A DNA stretch of 64,000 bases from Sulfitobacter sp. JL08 (GCF_003352045.1 NZ_CP025815.1:2480001-2544000), one strand, 5' to 3'; positions 43,193 through 53,883 are shown, counted from the stretch's first letter. Translations and numbers: made by a program. Notes: generated by a model from the letters alone, not told the origin.

Positions 43193-44292
43193 TCCTGCAT
43201 TTCTATTTCGCGCGCCGTTTCGCAAAAAGCTTTCTGGCACTCGCCTTTATCTTTTTCTGCCTGATCGTGCTGATCGACAGCGTTGAACAAATCCGCAAAT
43301 TCCGCGATCAAACCGATGTGGGTCTGCCCGAACTGGTTCAACTGACATTGCTGAACGTCCCGCAGGCTATGAATGAAATCCTGCCGCTGATCGTCATTCT
43401 TGCGACGATATTGCTGTTCATCAATCTGGCCCGCAGCAGCGAACTGGTGGTGACGCGCGCAGCGGGCCGGTCTGCCTTAAGCGCGCTGATGGCGCCGGTC
43501 GGCGTGGCACTGATCATCGGCGGCATGACCGTCACCCTGCTGAACCCGATCGTCGCGGCGACGACGAATTACTACAGCTCGCTGGAAGACGCTTACAAAA
43601 GCGACGGGTCGGCCACATTTTCGATCAGCGATGAGGGGCTGTGGCTGCGTCAGGGCGACCCGCAGGAACAGACAGTAATTCATGCCTCGCGCACCAGTGG
43701 CGAGGCTCTTATCCTTTATGAAGTGACGTTTCTGACCTTCAACGCGGCAACCGGCCATCCGGTGCGCCGGGTCGAAGCCAGCAGTGCGCAGCTGAAACCC
43801 GGCAACTGGGAACTGCGCAAGGCCAAGCTTTGGCAACTGGTTCCCGGCACCAATCCCGAAGCGAACGCCGAGTTTCATGACACGCTGGTCGTGTCCTCAT
43901 CGCTGACACTGGACCGTATCCGCAATTCCTTGGGAACACGGGCCAGCATTTCGGTATGGGATCTGCCCCGCTACATCACGCAACTGGAACGGGCCGGGTT
44001 TTCTAGCCGCCGCCATCAGGTCTGGTATCAATCCGAACTGGCGCGCCCGTTGTTTCTGGTGTCGATGGTGCTGATCGCCTCGGCCTTTACCATGCGGCAC
44101 ACACGGTTCGGTGGCACTGGCATCGCCGTCCTGACCGCTGTGATGGTCGGGTTCGGATTGTATTTTGTTCGCAATTTCGCGCTTATTCTGGGCGAAAACG
44201 GCGAATTGCCGGTTCTGCTGGCAGCATGGGCGCCGCCTATTGCGGGCACGCTTCTGGCTTTGGGTCTGTTGCTTCATGCGGAGGACGGGTGA
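43189..44292 (+). CDS. lptG: LPS export permease LptG
   Basis: A 367-residue partner of LptF with the same layout. It opens ILHFYFARRFAKSFLALAFI and contains the NEILPLIVILATILLF helix, a periplasmic jellyroll and C-terminal helices. ATG 43189 overlaps the lptF stop by four bases, and its own stop overlaps the lptD start (TGATG). Coupled translation suits equal stoichiometry. Confidence 0.94.
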   Translation: MILHFYFARRFAKSFLALAFIFFCLIVLIDSVEQIRKFRDQTDVGLPELVQLTLLNVPQAMNEILPLIVILATILLFINLARSSELVVTRAAGRSALSALMAPVGVALIIGGMTVTLLNPIVAATTNYYSSLEDAYKSDGSATFSISDEGLWLRQGDPQEQTVIHASRTSGEALILYEVTFLTFNAATGHPVRRVEASSAQLKPGNWELRKAKLWQLVPGTNPEANAEFHDTLVVSSSLTLDRIRNSLGTRASISVWDLPRYITQLERAGFSSRRHQVWYQSELARPLFLVSMVLIASAFTMRHTRFGGTGIAVLTAVMVGFGLYFVRNFALILGENGELPVLLAAWAPPIAGTLLALGLLLHAEDG

Positions 44293-46454
44293 TGCACAGA
44301 CTGCTTGCCATCCTTGTTCTGCTGTTTGGTCTGGGTCAGGGTATTCACGCACAGGAAACCGCGGAACCCGCACCGGCAATTCTGGTCGCTGACAGCGTTT
44401 TCATCAGCAACAACAACACGCTGGTTGCTGAAGGCAATGTAGAGGCCCTGCAGGGCGACATCCGGCTTCGGGCACGCAAGATCACCTATGATCAATCTAC
44501 GGGCAAGATGCAGATCACCGGCCCGATCATCATCCAGCAGGGTGAAAACCAGACCATTCTGGCAGATGCTGCGACGCTGGATGATACATTGCAGGATGGT
44601 CTGGTGACCGGCGCACGGCTGGTGCTGAACCAGCAATTGCAGCTTGCCGCAGTCAGCATCGCGCAATCGGGCGGACGCTACAGCCAGCTTTACAAGGCAT
44701 CTGTCACGTCGTGTCGGATCTGCGACGATGGCCAGCCCCCGCTGTGGCAAATCCGTGCCAAGCAGGTTGTGCATGACCGTGCGGAACGGCAGCTCTATTT
44801 TGACGAGGCGCAGTTTCGCATTCTGGATGTTCCGGTTCTTTACGTGCCGCGCCTGCGCCTGCCCGACCCGACACTGACCCGCACGACAGGTTTTCTGATC
44901 CCGACCGTCAAAAGCACCACCCAGCTTTCGACGGGTGTGAAAGTGCCCTATTTCATCGCAATAGGGGATGACAAGGATCTGACGCTGACGCCTTATGTTT
45001 CGTCGCGCACCCGTACATTGCAGTTTCGCTACCGGCAGGCGTTTCGCAACGGCGATCTTTATGCAGAAGGCGCGCTAAGCAACGATGATCTGGAAATGGG
45101 CGGAACACGCGGATACCTGTTTGCCGATGGTGCGTTCGATCTGCGGGACGATTTCAAACTGGCCTTTGAAATCGAGGCGACCAGCGACAAGGCCTATCTG
45201 CTGGATTACGATTATTCGGACACCGACCGCCTGACGTCTTTCATTGAAATCAGCCGCACCAAGCGCGATCGCTTTTTTGCCGCGAACCTGACACATTTCA
45301 ATTCCCTGCGCGAAAACGAAAGCAATTCAACACAAGCGTCCCTGGTGGGCGATGTGTTTTATGATTACCGGTTTTTTCCGACCGCAATCGGCGGCGAGGT
45401 TCGGGTGGAAAGCAACCTTCATTCGCACTACCGGTCGTCCGATCTGGCCACTGACGGGCCGGATGCCGATCTAGAGGTCGATGGCCGCGATGTTACCCGT
45501 CTCAGCACCGATGTGGCCTGGATTGAGGGGTGGAACCTGCCCAGCGGGCTACGGGCGGACGCGCGGTTGGGGGTTTCGGTCGATCTGTTCCACATCCGTC
45601 AGGACAGCACCTATAAATCATACCAGACCGAAGTTCTGCCCCAAAGCGCACTGGCGCTGCGCTATCCCATGACCCGTGCAATGCCCGGTGGCGCGGTGCA
45701 GTTTCTGGAACCGCTGGCTCAGGTTGCGTGGATCGGCAGTTCATCGAATTCGGTACCGAATGACGAAAGCACAAGGGTTGATTTTGACGAAGGAAACCTG
45801 TTGGCCCTGTCACGTTTTCCGGCGCAGGACCGGCGCGAAAACGGGCTGGTGGGGGCCTACGGGGTAAACTGGGCGCGGTTCGACGAAAACGGCTGGGATG
45901 CGCGGCTGAGTGTCGGACAGGTCATCCGCGAGACTGCCGATCTGGATTTTACGCGCACTTCGGGCCTGACCGGAACCCGTTCGGATTTTCTGGTGGCAGG
46001 GCAACTGAAAGCCAAGAACGGGTTCAGGCTAAGTGCCCGCACCCTGTTTGATGACGACCTGAATTTTTCGAAAGCGGAAATTCGATCGCTTCTGCGCACG
46101 AAAAGGGTTGATTTCATCGGCAGCTATGTCTGGCTGGCCAAGGATTTCGAAGAGGACCGCGACCGTGATGTTTCGGAACTGGCGCTGGCGGGCAGCGTGC
46201 CGATCAGCCGCCATTGGACGGCAAGCGCCAACTGGCGTTATGATGTTGTCGACTCGGGTCCGACACGGGCGGGTGCGGCGCTGACATACCGAAATGAATG
46301 TGTTGAGGTTGATCTTTCCGTTCAGCGGCGCTTTACCTCTTCGGGAAGTGTTGAGCCCTCGACCAGTTTCGGTTTTACCGTCGCCTTGCGCGGGTTTAAT
46401 GTAACAACGGGCACAGAAAATTACACACGATCATGTGGGAAGCAGGCAAAATGA
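44292..46454 (+). CDS. lptD: LPS assembly outer-membrane protein LptD
   Basis: A 720-residue outer-membrane translocon for LPS. The signal peptide covers residues 1-20 (LLAILVLLFGLGQGIHA). The OstA-like jellyroll spans ~30-130 (NNTLVAEGNVEALQGDIRLR). A cysteine pair SCRICDD, likely disulfide-forming, lies near residue 140. The long C-terminal beta-barrel follows. The stop overlaps the surA ATG. Confidence 0.95.
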   Translation: MHRLLAILVLLFGLGQGIHAQETAEPAPAILVADSVFISNNNTLVAEGNVEALQGDIRLRARKITYDQSTGKMQITGPIIIQQGENQTILADAATLDDTLQDGLVTGARLVLNQQLQLAAVSIAQSGGRYSQLYKASVTSCRICDDGQPPLWQIRAKQVVHDRAERQLYFDEAQFRILDVPVLYVPRLRLPDPTLTRTTGFLIPTVKSTTQLSTGVKVPYFIAIGDDKDLTLTPYVSSRTRTLQFRYRQAFRNGDLYAEGALSNDDLEMGGTRGYLFADGAFDLRDDFKLAFEIEATSDKAYLLDYDYSDTDRLTSFIEISRTKRDRFFAANLTHFNSLRENESNSTQASLVGDVFYDYRFFPTAIGGEVRVESNLHSHYRSSDLATDGPDADLEVDGRDVTRLSTDVAWIEGWNLPSGLRADARLGVSVDLFHIRQDSTYKSYQTEVLPQSALALRYPMTRAMPGGAVQFLEPLAQVAWIGSSSNSVPNDESTRVDFDEGNLLALSRFPAQDRRENGLVGAYGVNWARFDENGWDARLSVGQVIRETADLDFTRTSGLTGTRSDFLVAGQLKAKNGFRLSARTLFDDDLNFSKAEIRSLLRTKRVDFIGSYVWLAKDFEEDRDRDVSELALAGSVPISRHWTASANWRYDVVDSGPTRAGAALTYRNECVEVDLSVQRRFTSSGSVEPSTSFGFTVALRGFNVTTGTENYTRSCGKQAK

Positions 46455-47668
46455 AAAACTCGCTGACGTTAATGCTGGCTGTCGGGACATCGCTGATGCT
46501 GTCAGGCACGATACCGGCCGTCGCACAAAACCCCTTTGAAGCCGTCATCAAGGTGAACGAAGACACCATTACGCGCTTTGAACTTGAACAAAGAGAACAG
46601 TTTTTGCGCGCGCTGAACGCCCCCGGCGACAATGCGGCCCAAGCCCGGCTTGGCCTGATCGAAGACCGCCTGAAAGCACAGGCCACCGGCGATGCCGGAC
46701 TGGTCGCAGAAGAGGCCGGAATTGACGCCGGTATGGAAGAATTCGCCGGTCGCGCCAATCTGACCAAGGATGAATTTATTGCTCAGCTCAAGGAACTGGG
46801 CGTTTCGGAAGAAACCTACCGCGATTTTGTGGCCGTTGGCATCACGTGGCGCGAACTGGTGCGATTGCGCTATGGCGGACAGGTCGAAGTGTCCGAAGCC
46901 GAGATTGATCGCGCATTGGAGGCCACCGGCACGGCAGGTGTGCGCGTGCTGATTTCGGAACTGATCATGCCCGTGCCCCCGGGCCGCGAGGCCGAGATTG
47001 AGGAACTTGCCGACAACCTGTCCAAAATCACCTCAATCGAGGAATTTTCGGCCGCGGCGCGGTTGTATTCAGCGACCGCCACACGCGATGAAGGCGGCAA
47101 ACTGGATTGGATGGCTTTGAATTCACTGCCACCGGTGCTGCGTCCGCAATTGCTGACTCTGGGCAATGGCGAAGTGACAGCACCCATTCCGATCCCCGAT
47201 GCCATCGCCCTGTTCCAGATGCGGGGCATTCAGGAAACCCAGACACCGGCAGCCTCTTTTGCCGCGATTGAATATGCGACCTATCTGATACCGGGCGGGC
47301 GCACTGAACCCGCGCTGGCGCGGGCCGCAGAGATCAAGGCGCAAGTCGACGTGTGCGATGATCTTTATGGTGTGGCGTTCGGCCAGCCCGAAACGGTCCT
47401 CAGCCGTGAAAGCCTGCCACCGGCACAAATACCCAGCGATATCGCTATGGAACTGGCCAAACTGGATGACGGCGAAGTTTCAACCGCCCTGACGCGCGCA
47501 AATGGCCAGACACTGGTTTTTCTGATGCTCTGCGGGCGCACGACAGCAATCAGCGAAGATGAAACCCGCGAAGATGTTGCGGCGTCGTTACGTTCGCAGC
47601 GGATCAATGCGTTTTCGGATGCCTATCTGGATCAGTTGATGTCTGACGCGCGGATCATCGAAAAATGA
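46451..47668 (+). CDS. surA: SurA-type periplasmic peptidyl-prolyl isomerase
   Basis: A 405-residue periplasmic chaperone for outer-membrane proteins, including LptD. The signal peptide is residues 1-25. The SurA N domain begins INPFEAVIKVNEDTITRFE-like sequence. A parvulin domain lies around 160-270 (RVLISELIMPVPPGREAEIE, GGKLDWMALNSLPPVL), with a second degenerate region after it. ATG 46451 overlaps the lptD stop; an upstream in-frame ATG at 46433 is less likely. The stop overlaps pdxA. Confidence 0.9.
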   Translation: MKNSLTLMLAVGTSLMLSGTIPAVAQNPFEAVIKVNEDTITRFELEQREQFLRALNAPGDNAAQARLGLIEDRLKAQATGDAGLVAEEAGIDAGMEEFAGRANLTKDEFIAQLKELGVSEETYRDFVAVGITWRELVRLRYGGQVEVSEAEIDRALEATGTAGVRVLISELIMPVPPGREAEIEELADNLSKITSIEEFSAAARLYSATATRDEGGKLDWMALNSLPPVLRPQLLTLGNGEVTAPIPIPDAIALFQMRGIQETQTPAASFAAIEYATYLIPGGRTEPALARAAEIKAQVDVCDDLYGVAFGQPETVLSRESLPPAQIPSDIAMELAKLDDGEVSTALTRANGQTLVFLMLCGRTTAISEDETREDVAASLRSQRINAFSDAYLDQLMSDARIIEK

Positions 47669-48642
47669 CGCATGCCCTGCGCGCACCTGTTGCGCTCAGC
47701 TGTGGGGAGCCGTCCGGCATCGGCCCGGAAATCGCGCTGAAAGCCTGGCAGGCCATCGGGCATGAGGTGCCGTTTTTCTGGATCGGTGATCCGGCGCATT
47801 TGCCCGCGGGTGCAGAATGGCATGCGATATCCGCACCAGATCAGGTAATGGCGTCGCAACAGACCACGATGCCGGTTCTTGAACACCGATTTGCCGCGCC
47901 TGCGCCAGCCGGCGTACCCGCGCCCGAAAACGCCCAAAGTGTCATTGATGTCATAGCGCGGGGTGTAGATCTTGTGCGGTCAGGACAGGCGGCGGCCCTG
48001 TGCACCGCCCCGATCCACAAAAAGGCGCTTCAGGATGGGGCGCAGTTCGCCTATCCGGGACATACCGAATATCTGGCGGCACTGGGCGGAACAGACCGTG
48101 CGGTCATGATGCTGGCCAGTGATCAACTGCGGGTCGTGCCCGTGACCATCCACATCGCGCTGGCCGACGTGCCCAAATCCCTGACGCCGGACCTGCTGCG
48201 CGAAACCATCGACATCACAGCAACCGGACTATCGCAGCATTTTGGCCTGCCGGCACCGCGGATCGCCGTTGCGGGGCTGAACCCGCACGCCGGTGAAGGC
48301 GGCGCTATGGGGAGCGAGGAACTGGACTGGATCACTCCTCTGATCCGTGAAATGGCCGCGACTGGCCTGTCCATCAGCGGCCCGCATCCCGCCGACACCC
48401 TGTTTCACGCAGCGGCGCGCGCGCGCTATGACGTGGCAATCTGCATGTATCACGATCAGGCGCTGATCCCGATCAAGACACTGGATTTCGATCGCGGGGT
48501 GAATGTCACGCTGGGCCTGCCGTTTATCCGCACTTCGCCCGATCACGGCACAGCCTTCGATATCGCGGGACAGGGCATCGCCAACCCAACCAGCCTGATC
48601 GAGGCATTGCGCTGCGCCGCGCGGATGGCCGGCAGCGCATGA
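47665..48642 (+). CDS. pdxA: 4-hydroxythreonine-4-phosphate dehydrogenase
   Basis: A 325-residue enzyme of pyridoxal-phosphate synthesis. It opens [17 protein letters not shown] and has the metal-binding histidines in [14 protein letters not shown] and [15 protein letters not shown], plus [13 protein letters not shown]. Its ATG overlaps surA by ATGA and its stop overlaps ksgA the same way, the standard surA-pdxA-ksgA order. Confidence 0.96.
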   Translation: MTHALRAPVALSCGEPSGIGPEIALKAWQAIGHEVPFFWIGDPAHLPAGAEWHAISAPDQVMASQQTTMPVLEHRFAAPAPAGVPAPENAQSVIDVIARGVDLVRSGQAAALCTAPIHKKALQDGAQFAYPGHTEYLAALGGTDRAVMMLASDQLRVVPVTIHIALADVPKSLTPDLLRETIDITATGLSQHFGLPAPRIAVAGLNPHAGEGGAMGSEELDWITPLIREMAATGLSISGPHPADTLFHAAARARYDVAICMYHDQALIPIKTLDFDRGVNVTLGLPFIRTSPDHGTAFDIAGQGIANPTSLIEALRCAARMAGSA

Positions 48643-49475
48643 TTGATGCTCTGCCCCCCCTGCGCGACGTGATTGCCGCCCATGATCTTAAGGCGCGCAA
48701 ATCGCTGGGGCAGAATTTTCTGCTGGATCTGAACCTGACATCAAAGATCGCGCGCCAGGCGGGCGATCTGTCGGGCTGTGATGTGCTGGAAATCGGGCCC
48801 GGTCCGGGTGGGTTGACCCGCGGCCTGCTGGCATCGGGTGCGCGCCGCGTTCTGGCCATCGAAAAAGACAGCCGCTGCCTGCCCGCGCTGGAACAGATCG
48901 CCGCCGCCTATCCGGGCCGACTGCACATTCTTCAGGGCGACGCGCTGGATATTGATCCGCTGGACCATCTGACACCGCCGATCCGGATCATTGCCAACCT
49001 GCCCTATAACGTGGGCACGGAATTGCTGATCCGCTGGCTGACACCACATGACTGGCCGCCCTTCTGGCAAAGCCTGACGCTGATGTTCCAGCGTGAGGTG
49101 GCAGAACGTATTGTCGCCACGCCCGGGTCAAAGGCTTATGGGCGTCTGGCGTTGCTGGCGCAATGGCGCTGCGACGCGCGTATTGTGATGTCGCTGCCAC
49201 CCGGCGCGTTTACGCCACCGCCAAAAGTATCCAGCGCCGTGGTGCACCTGACCGCCCTGCCCGCGCCCCGCTATCCAGCCGATCCCGACGTGCTGTCGCG
49301 GGTTGTGGCCGCAGCATTCAACCAGCGCCGCAAAATGCTGCGCTCGGCGCTGAAAGGGTACGGGGCCGATATAGAGGGCAAACTGGTATCCGCCGGAATA
49401 AAACCGACGGATCGGGCGGAACAAATCTCGCTTGAACAGTTTTGTGCGCTGGCCCGCGTGTTAAAGCAGGCCTAG
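48639..49475 (+). CDS. ksgA: 16S rRNA dimethyladenosine transferase
   Basis: A 278-residue SAM-dependent enzyme that dimethylates two adenosines at the 3' end of 16S rRNA. It has [10 protein letters not shown] at the start, the SAM site [15 protein letters not shown] and the catalytic motif [11 protein letters not shown]. It is last in the six-gene operon and ends three bases from the convergent DUF4167 gene. Confidence 0.96.
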   Translation: MIDALPPLRDVIAAHDLKARKSLGQNFLLDLNLTSKIARQAGDLSGCDVLEIGPGPGGLTRGLLASGARRVLAIEKDSRCLPALEQIAAAYPGRLHILQGDALDIDPLDHLTPPIRIIANLPYNVGTELLIRWLTPHDWPPFWQSLTLMFQREVAERIVATPGSKAYGRLALLAQWRCDARIVMSLPPGAFTPPPKVSSAVVHLTALPAPRYPADPDVLSRVVAAAFNQRRKMLRSALKGYGADIEGKLVSAGIKPTDRAEQISLEQFCALARVLKQA

Positions 49476-49478
49476 CCG

Positions 49479-50063
49479 TTACTCTGCCGCTTCCGGTGCG
49501 TCGCCCTGGGCCTTTGGCTTGGGCTTGCGCCGCGCGCGGGGTTTGGCTGGTTTGCTTTCCGGTGTTTCAACCAGCCCGCTGTCACCATTGTCGGAGCGAT
49601 CTGCATCGGACGTATCAACCGGCATTGGCGGCATCATCGGCGATGTCGGTGAAGTCTGCGCGGCGGGTTCGTCAGACGAATCCTGCCGTGGCGCCTGTTG
49701 CTGCTGGGGCTGTGCCGCCTGCTGGGCATCACGGTCGGCGCGTTCACGGTCGCGTTCGGCCTGACGTTCACGGTTCTGGCGTTCCTGCTCCTCGCGGCGC
49801 TGTTCCATTTCACGCATCGCTTCGCCCAGCATCCGCAGGTAATGTTCGGCGTGTTGCTGGAAATTTTCGGTCGCCACGCGATCGTTGCCCAGCTGCGCAT
49901 CACGTGCCAACTGGTTGTATTTGTCGATGATCTGCTGCGGCGTACCGCGCACTTTACCTTCGGGGCCGGAACTGTCGAACACACGGTTTACAACGTTTCC
50001 GCCTGAATTTTGGGGTCTGTTACGGTTCGATTTCGACCGCGAACGGGATTTTGAAGATCTCAT
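49479..50063 (-). CDS. DUF4167 domain protein
   Basis: A 194-residue protein. The conserved N-terminal ~90 residues begin MRSSKSRSRSKSNRNRP and contain VFDSSGPEGKVRGTPQQIID and NFQQHAEHYLRMLGEAMREM. A charged coiled coil (EQRREEQERQNRERQAER) and a disordered Gln/Pro-rich tail with RARRKPKPKA follow. The basic ends suggest RNA or DNA binding, but no function is proven. ATG 50063 matches the usual family start. The family is alphaproteobacterial. Confidence 0.88.
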   Translation of the reverse strand: MRSSKSRSRSKSNRNRPQNSGGNVVNRVFDSSGPEGKVRGTPQQIIDKYNQLARDAQLGNDRVATENFQQHAEHYLRMLGEAMREMEQRREEQERQNRERQAERDRERADRDAQQAAQPQQQQAPRQDSSDEPAAQTSPTSPMMPPMPVDTSDADRSDNGDSGLVETPESKPAKPRARRKPKPKAQGDAPEAAE

Positions 50064-50309
50064 TAACTCTGCAAGAGCCTTATTCTCGCTGTCTTTGCAC
50101 CCGTTTTGCGCCTCGTGCGCTCTTGTCATTTCCGGGCCTGCGACATGTTGGGCTTAGTATTGCACGGGACCGCCAAAGGCATCCACCGAAGCAACACCTT
50201 TGAGTAAACATGTACGGGACGTCCAGACAAGGGCTAACTGACCCGAATGCATCGAATTTGGCGAAAAAAGCACAGAATAGGCGGTAATCCCGCGCCAAAT
50301 CCGGCGAAA

Positions 50310-51140
50310 TCAGGCCCAATGGGCCAAAATGACCCGGTCGCGCCCGTCCAGATCGGACAAAACAGCGACATCCGTCCAGCCGCAGGACTCAAAGATCGCT
50401 TTGACCTCGGCACCCTGCTGCCAGCCGATTTCAACCAGAACACGGCCCCGTGGCGTCAGATGATCCTGCGCCTGCGCTGCGATGATGCGATAGGCGCTTA
50501 GCCCGTCTGATTCGTCCGTCAGCGCAAGGCGGGGTTCATGTTCGCGCAGTTCCGGCGCAACGTCCTGCATTTCGTCCGCCGCCAGATAGGGCGGGTTCGA
50601 CACGATCAGATCAAACCGCCCCTTTACGTTTTCAAACCAGTCCGACTGGCGGATGTCAGTGCGATCGCTGTTCTGATGCAGCACCGCATTGGCGCTGGCC
50701 TGCAAACAGGCCGCCGCACTGACATCGACACCGACACCCTGCGCATCGGGTTGTTCCGCCAGCAATGTCACCAGAATGCAGCCTGATCCGGTGCCCAGAT
50801 CAAGCACGGAACGAAAGGGCACGGCCAGCGCCGCTTCGATCAGGGTTTCGGTTTCGGGGCGCGGGTCCAGTACATCGCGGCTGATCTTGAACCGGCGCCC
50901 GTAAAATGCGCGCTCTCCCACCAGATGCGACACTGGTACGCGGATTGCGCGCAAAGACACCAGATGTTCAAACCGGTCTTCGATATCGGGTGCCAGATCT
51001 TCTGGTGCGATCAGGGTTACGCGGGTCGCATCAATGCGCGCGGCATGGGCCAGCAACACCCGCGCATCCCGCGCCGGATCGTCCACTCCTGCGGCCCGCA
51101 GGCGCGCTGTCGCAGTCATCAGGGCCTCGGCGGCGGTCAC
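50310..51140 (-). CDS. prmC: Release factor glutamine methyltransferase
   Basis: A 276-residue SAM enzyme that methylates the GGQ glutamine of release factors. The SAM motif is [16 protein letters not shown] and the catalytic NPPY is in [13 protein letters not shown]. The N-terminal helical domain begins [20 protein letters not shown] 51140 overlaps the prfA stop by four bases (GTGA), so the enzyme is translated with its substrate. Confidence 0.96.
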   Translation of the reverse strand: MTAAEALMTATARLRAAGVDDPARDARVLLAHAARIDATRVTLIAPEDLAPDIEDRFEHLVSLRAIRVPVSHLVGERAFYGRRFKISRDVLDPRPETETLIEAALAVPFRSVLDLGTGSGCILVTLLAEQPDAQGVGVDVSAAACLQASANAVLHQNSDRTDIRQSDWFENVKGRFDLIVSNPPYLAADEMQDVAPELREHEPRLALTDESDGLSAYRIIAAQAQDHLTPRGRVLVEIGWQQGAEVKAIFESCGWTDVAVLSDLDGRDRVILAHWA

Positions 51141-52207
51141 GTTCCCAACTCGGCCAACTGGCGGGCCTGATCGTCGGCCTGCAGCGCATCGATCACTTCG
51201 TCCAGATCACCGGCCATCACCGCATCCAGCTTGTAAAGCGTCAGGTTGATCCGGTGATCTGTCATCCGCCCCTGCGGAAAATTATAGGTTCTGATCCGTT
51301 CCGAGCGGTCACCACTGCCCACCTGCGCGGCGCGGGATGCGCTGCGCTCACTGTCGACGCGCTGGCGTTCCAGATCGTAAAGCCGGGTTTTCAGCACCTG
51401 CATCGCGATCTCGCGGTTGCGGTGCTGTGATTTTTCCGAAGACGTGACGACAATTCCGCTGGGCAGATGGGTGATGCGCACCGCGGAATCGGTGGTGTTC
51501 ACGTGCTGTCCCCCCGCCCCGGAAGAGCGCATCGTATCAATCCGAAGGTCGTTGGGATCAACGGTGATGTCTACATCCACCGCTTCGGGCAGCACGGCCA
51601 CCGTTGCCGCTGAGGTGTGAATGCGCCCGCCGCTTTCGGTGGTAGGCACCCGCTGCACGCGGTGCACGCCGCTTTCGTATTTCAGACGGGCAAAGACGTT
51701 TTCACCCTTCACATGCGCGACCACTTCCTTGACGCCGCCCAGTTCGGTCAGCTGTTCCTCGATGATCTCGAATTTCCAGCCGCGCGCTTCGGCATAGCGC
51801 TGATACATCCGCAGCAGATCACCGGCAAACAGCGCCGCTTCGTCGCCGCCGGTTCCGGGGCGGATTTCCACCATGGCGGGGCGTGCGTCAGCCTCGTCCT
51901 TGGGCAACAGCGCCAGTTGCAAGGCTGCCTCGGCCTCGGGCAGTTTGGCCTTTAACGCCGGTAGTTCCTCTTCGGCCAGCGCCTTCATATCGGGATCGGC
52001 CAGCATGGCGCGGGCATCCTCCATATCACGCAGGATCCGGCGGTACGCCTCGATCTGGGCCACGACGGGGCGCAGATCGGAATATTCCTTGGCCAACGCG
52101 GCAATATCACCGGAATGTGCGCCATCGGCCATCTTGGCCTCAAGAAACTGAAACCGCTGGGTGATCTGTTCAAGGCGTTCTTCGGGAACCATCGGCGCGG
52201 TGTCCAT
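51137..52207 (-). CDS. prfA: Peptide chain release factor 1
   Basis: A 356-residue factor that recognises UAA and UAG. The GGQ motif is in [20 protein letters not shown]. The anticodon-like PxT motif lies in [19 protein letters not shown] 52207 is tentative, because MVPEERL 18 bases later matches the common family start and neither has a clear ribosome-binding site. It is first of prfA-prmC. Confidence 0.96.
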   Translation of the reverse strand: MDTAPMVPEERLEQITQRFQFLEAKMADGAHSGDIAALAKEYSDLRPVVAQIEAYRRILRDMEDARAMLADPDMKALAEEELPALKAKLPEAEAALQLALLPKDEADARPAMVEIRPGTGGDEAALFAGDLLRMYQRYAEARGWKFEIIEEQLTELGGVKEVVAHVKGENVFARLKYESGVHRVQRVPTTESGGRIHTSAATVAVLPEAVDVDITVDPNDLRIDTMRSSGAGGQHVNTTDSAVRITHLPSGIVVTSSEKSQHRNREIAMQVLKTRLYDLERQRVDSERSASRAAQVGSGDRSERIRTYNFPQGRMTDHRINLTLYKLDAVMAGDLDEVIDALQADDQARQLAELGT

Positions 52208-52253
52208 TATCAAAAGGCTTTGGTCAAGTGGCAGAGCGTGCTAATATACCGCC

Positions 52254-52541
52254 ATGATCCGACTGTGTAGCCTAATTTTCCTGATCGCGGCGCCTGCCAT
52301 GGCCGATGTCACCGGTCCGGGGGGCAAAACCGTGGAATGTTATTGCACCGACACATCCGGCAGCCGCATCGAATTGGGACAGACGATCTGCCTTCAGGTC
52401 GATGGCCGGATGTTCATGGCGCAATGCCAGATGTCGCTGAACGTGCCGATGTGGCGCGAAGTGCAGCAGGGATGCCTGTCGTCAGAGTTGGAGCGCCCGC
52501 AAAACCCGCTCCAGTCGGTTGCGGTTGACGCCCATATCTGA
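52254..52541 (+). CDS. Small periplasmic hypothetical protein with paired cysteines
   Basis: A 95-residue protein with a signal peptide (IRLCSLIFLIAAPAMA, residues 2-17). The mature part has four cysteines (ECYC, TICL, AQCQ, GCLSS), likely disulfides. No family name can be given with confidence. The last 60 bases overlap the 3' end of the convergent DUF1499 gene. Confidence 0.65.
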   Translation: MIRLCSLIFLIAAPAMADVTGPGGKTVECYCTDTSGSRIELGQTICLQVDGRMFMAQCQMSLNVPMWREVQQGCLSSELERPQNPLQSVAVDAHI

Positions 52542-52892
52542 CGTACCGAACCGCAACCGCGCATACATTTTTAACGTGTTCCCCGCCTGTTCCACCGTCG
52601 TATAATCTGGAAATCCGAAGATAAGTGAGCGTGTTTCATAGGTTATACGCCCTTCTTCAACCGATCCGGCAATCACCTTTGTGCGCGGCAAGGCACGCAT
52701 TTCCTGATCTACGCGGGGCAGCGAATCCGGGCCGACCTGAACAATGCGGACCGCCCCACCGGGCACATCCTGATTGCTTTGCGCCTCGATCGGGCGATGC
52801 CAGCGGTCCGTATCTGTCGGGCCGAACCGGATATAGGCCAGTCCGGCCACGGCTAGGGCCAGAATGACCCATCCAAGCGTTGCCATCCGCAT
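52482..52892 (-). CDS. DUF1499 family protein
   Basis: 136 residues with one N-terminal membrane anchor (LGWVILALAVAGLAYIRFGP). A DUF1499 domain follows (RWHRPIEAQSNQDV, MRALPRTKVIAGSVEEGRIT, YETRSLIFGFPDYTTVE, ARLRFGTSDMGVNRNRLERV). The function is unknown. ATG 52892 or the ATG two codons later (with AAGGGG upstream) is the start. It lies 16 bases after speB in the same operon. Confidence 0.85.
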   Translation of the reverse strand: MRMATLGWVILALAVAGLAYIRFGPTDTDRWHRPIEAQSNQDVPGGAVRIVQVGPDSLPRVDQEMRALPRTKVIAGSVEEGRITYETRSLIFGFPDYTTVEQAGNTLKMYARLRFGTSDMGVNRNRLERVLRALQL

Positions 52893-52908
52893 AACCCCTT
52901 GCGCCGTC

Positions 52909-53880
52909 CTATTTACCCTTGCCGTGGGTGTTATACCCCAGCAGGCACAGGATTTCCGTCGCCACATGCGCGCCCGCCACTGCGGTGGCCCCTGTTGTGT
53001 CATAGGCGGGCGACACTTCGACGATATCACCGCCAACGATGTTGATACCGGCGATATCACGCAGGATGATCGCGGCCTGTCCTGATGACAGCCCGCCCCA
53101 AACCGGCGTTCCCGTACCCGGCGCAAAGGCCGGATCAAGCCCGTCAATATCAAAGGTCAGATAGGTCGGGTGATCGCCCAGAATATCCCTGATCTTTTTT
53201 GCGGCGGCCACGGGGCCTTTTTCATGCACTTCGCGCGCATCGATCGTGTGCACGCCCAACGGGTCGGGGTTGGTGGTGCGAATGCCTACCTGAACCGAAC
53301 GCGCCGGATCGACCAGACCCATCTTGACCGCCTTGTAGAACATCGTGCCGTGATCAATCCGGTCCATATCGTCATCGGGCCATGTATCGGAATGGGCATC
53401 GAACTGCAGCAAAGAGATCGGGCCGTATTTTTCGGCATAGGCCTTGAGGATCGGGAAACTGATATAGTGGTCCCCGCCCAGCGTCAGCGATGCGGCGCCA
53501 GCCTGAAGAATGGTTTTGATATGTGCGGTCAGCGTGGCCGGAAACTCGGACACGCGGGCATAATCAAAGGCCAGATCACCATAATCCACGATGGCCATGT
53601 CCTGCATCGGATCAAAGGGCCAGCCATAGGGCGGATCATACGGTTGCAACGTGCTGGCCTCGCGGATGGCGCGAGGGCCGAAACGGGTGCCGGTGCGGTT
53701 TGTCACCGCCTGATCGAACGGCACGCCCGTCACCGCCACATCAACACCGCGCAAATCCTTGGAATATTTGCGCCGCAGAAACGATGTGGCCCCGCCAAAC
53801 GCGTTTTCAAAGCTGTTGCCTTTCAGATCATCGCGGGTAAACGCCTGATCCACCTGTTCTTTTGCCTCGTACAAAGCCAT
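52909..53880 (-). CDS. speB: Agmatinase / ureohydrolase
   Basis: A 323-residue dimanganese enzyme of the arginase family. The metal motifs are LTLGGDHYIS, LLQFDAHSDTW and FDIDGLDPAFAPGTGTP. It hydrolyses agmatine (or a related guanidino compound) to putrescine and urea. The start lies three bases after the stop of the M20 hydrolase, forming an operon. A guanidinobutyrase assignment remains possible. Confidence 0.9.
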   Translation of the reverse strand: MALYEAKEQVDQAFTRDDLKGNSFENAFGGATSFLRRKYSKDLRGVDVAVTGVPFDQAVTNRTGTRFGPRAIREASTLQPYDPPYGWPFDPMQDMAIVDYGDLAFDYARVSEFPATLTAHIKTILQAGAASLTLGGDHYISFPILKAYAEKYGPISLLQFDAHSDTWPDDDMDRIDHGTMFYKAVKMGLVDPARSVQVGIRTTNPDPLGVHTIDAREVHEKGPVAAAKKIRDILGDHPTYLTFDIDGLDPAFAPGTGTPVWGGLSSGQAAIILRDIAGINIVGGDIVEVSPAYDTTGATAVAGAHVATEILCLLGYNTHGKGK

Positions 53881-53883
53881 GTC

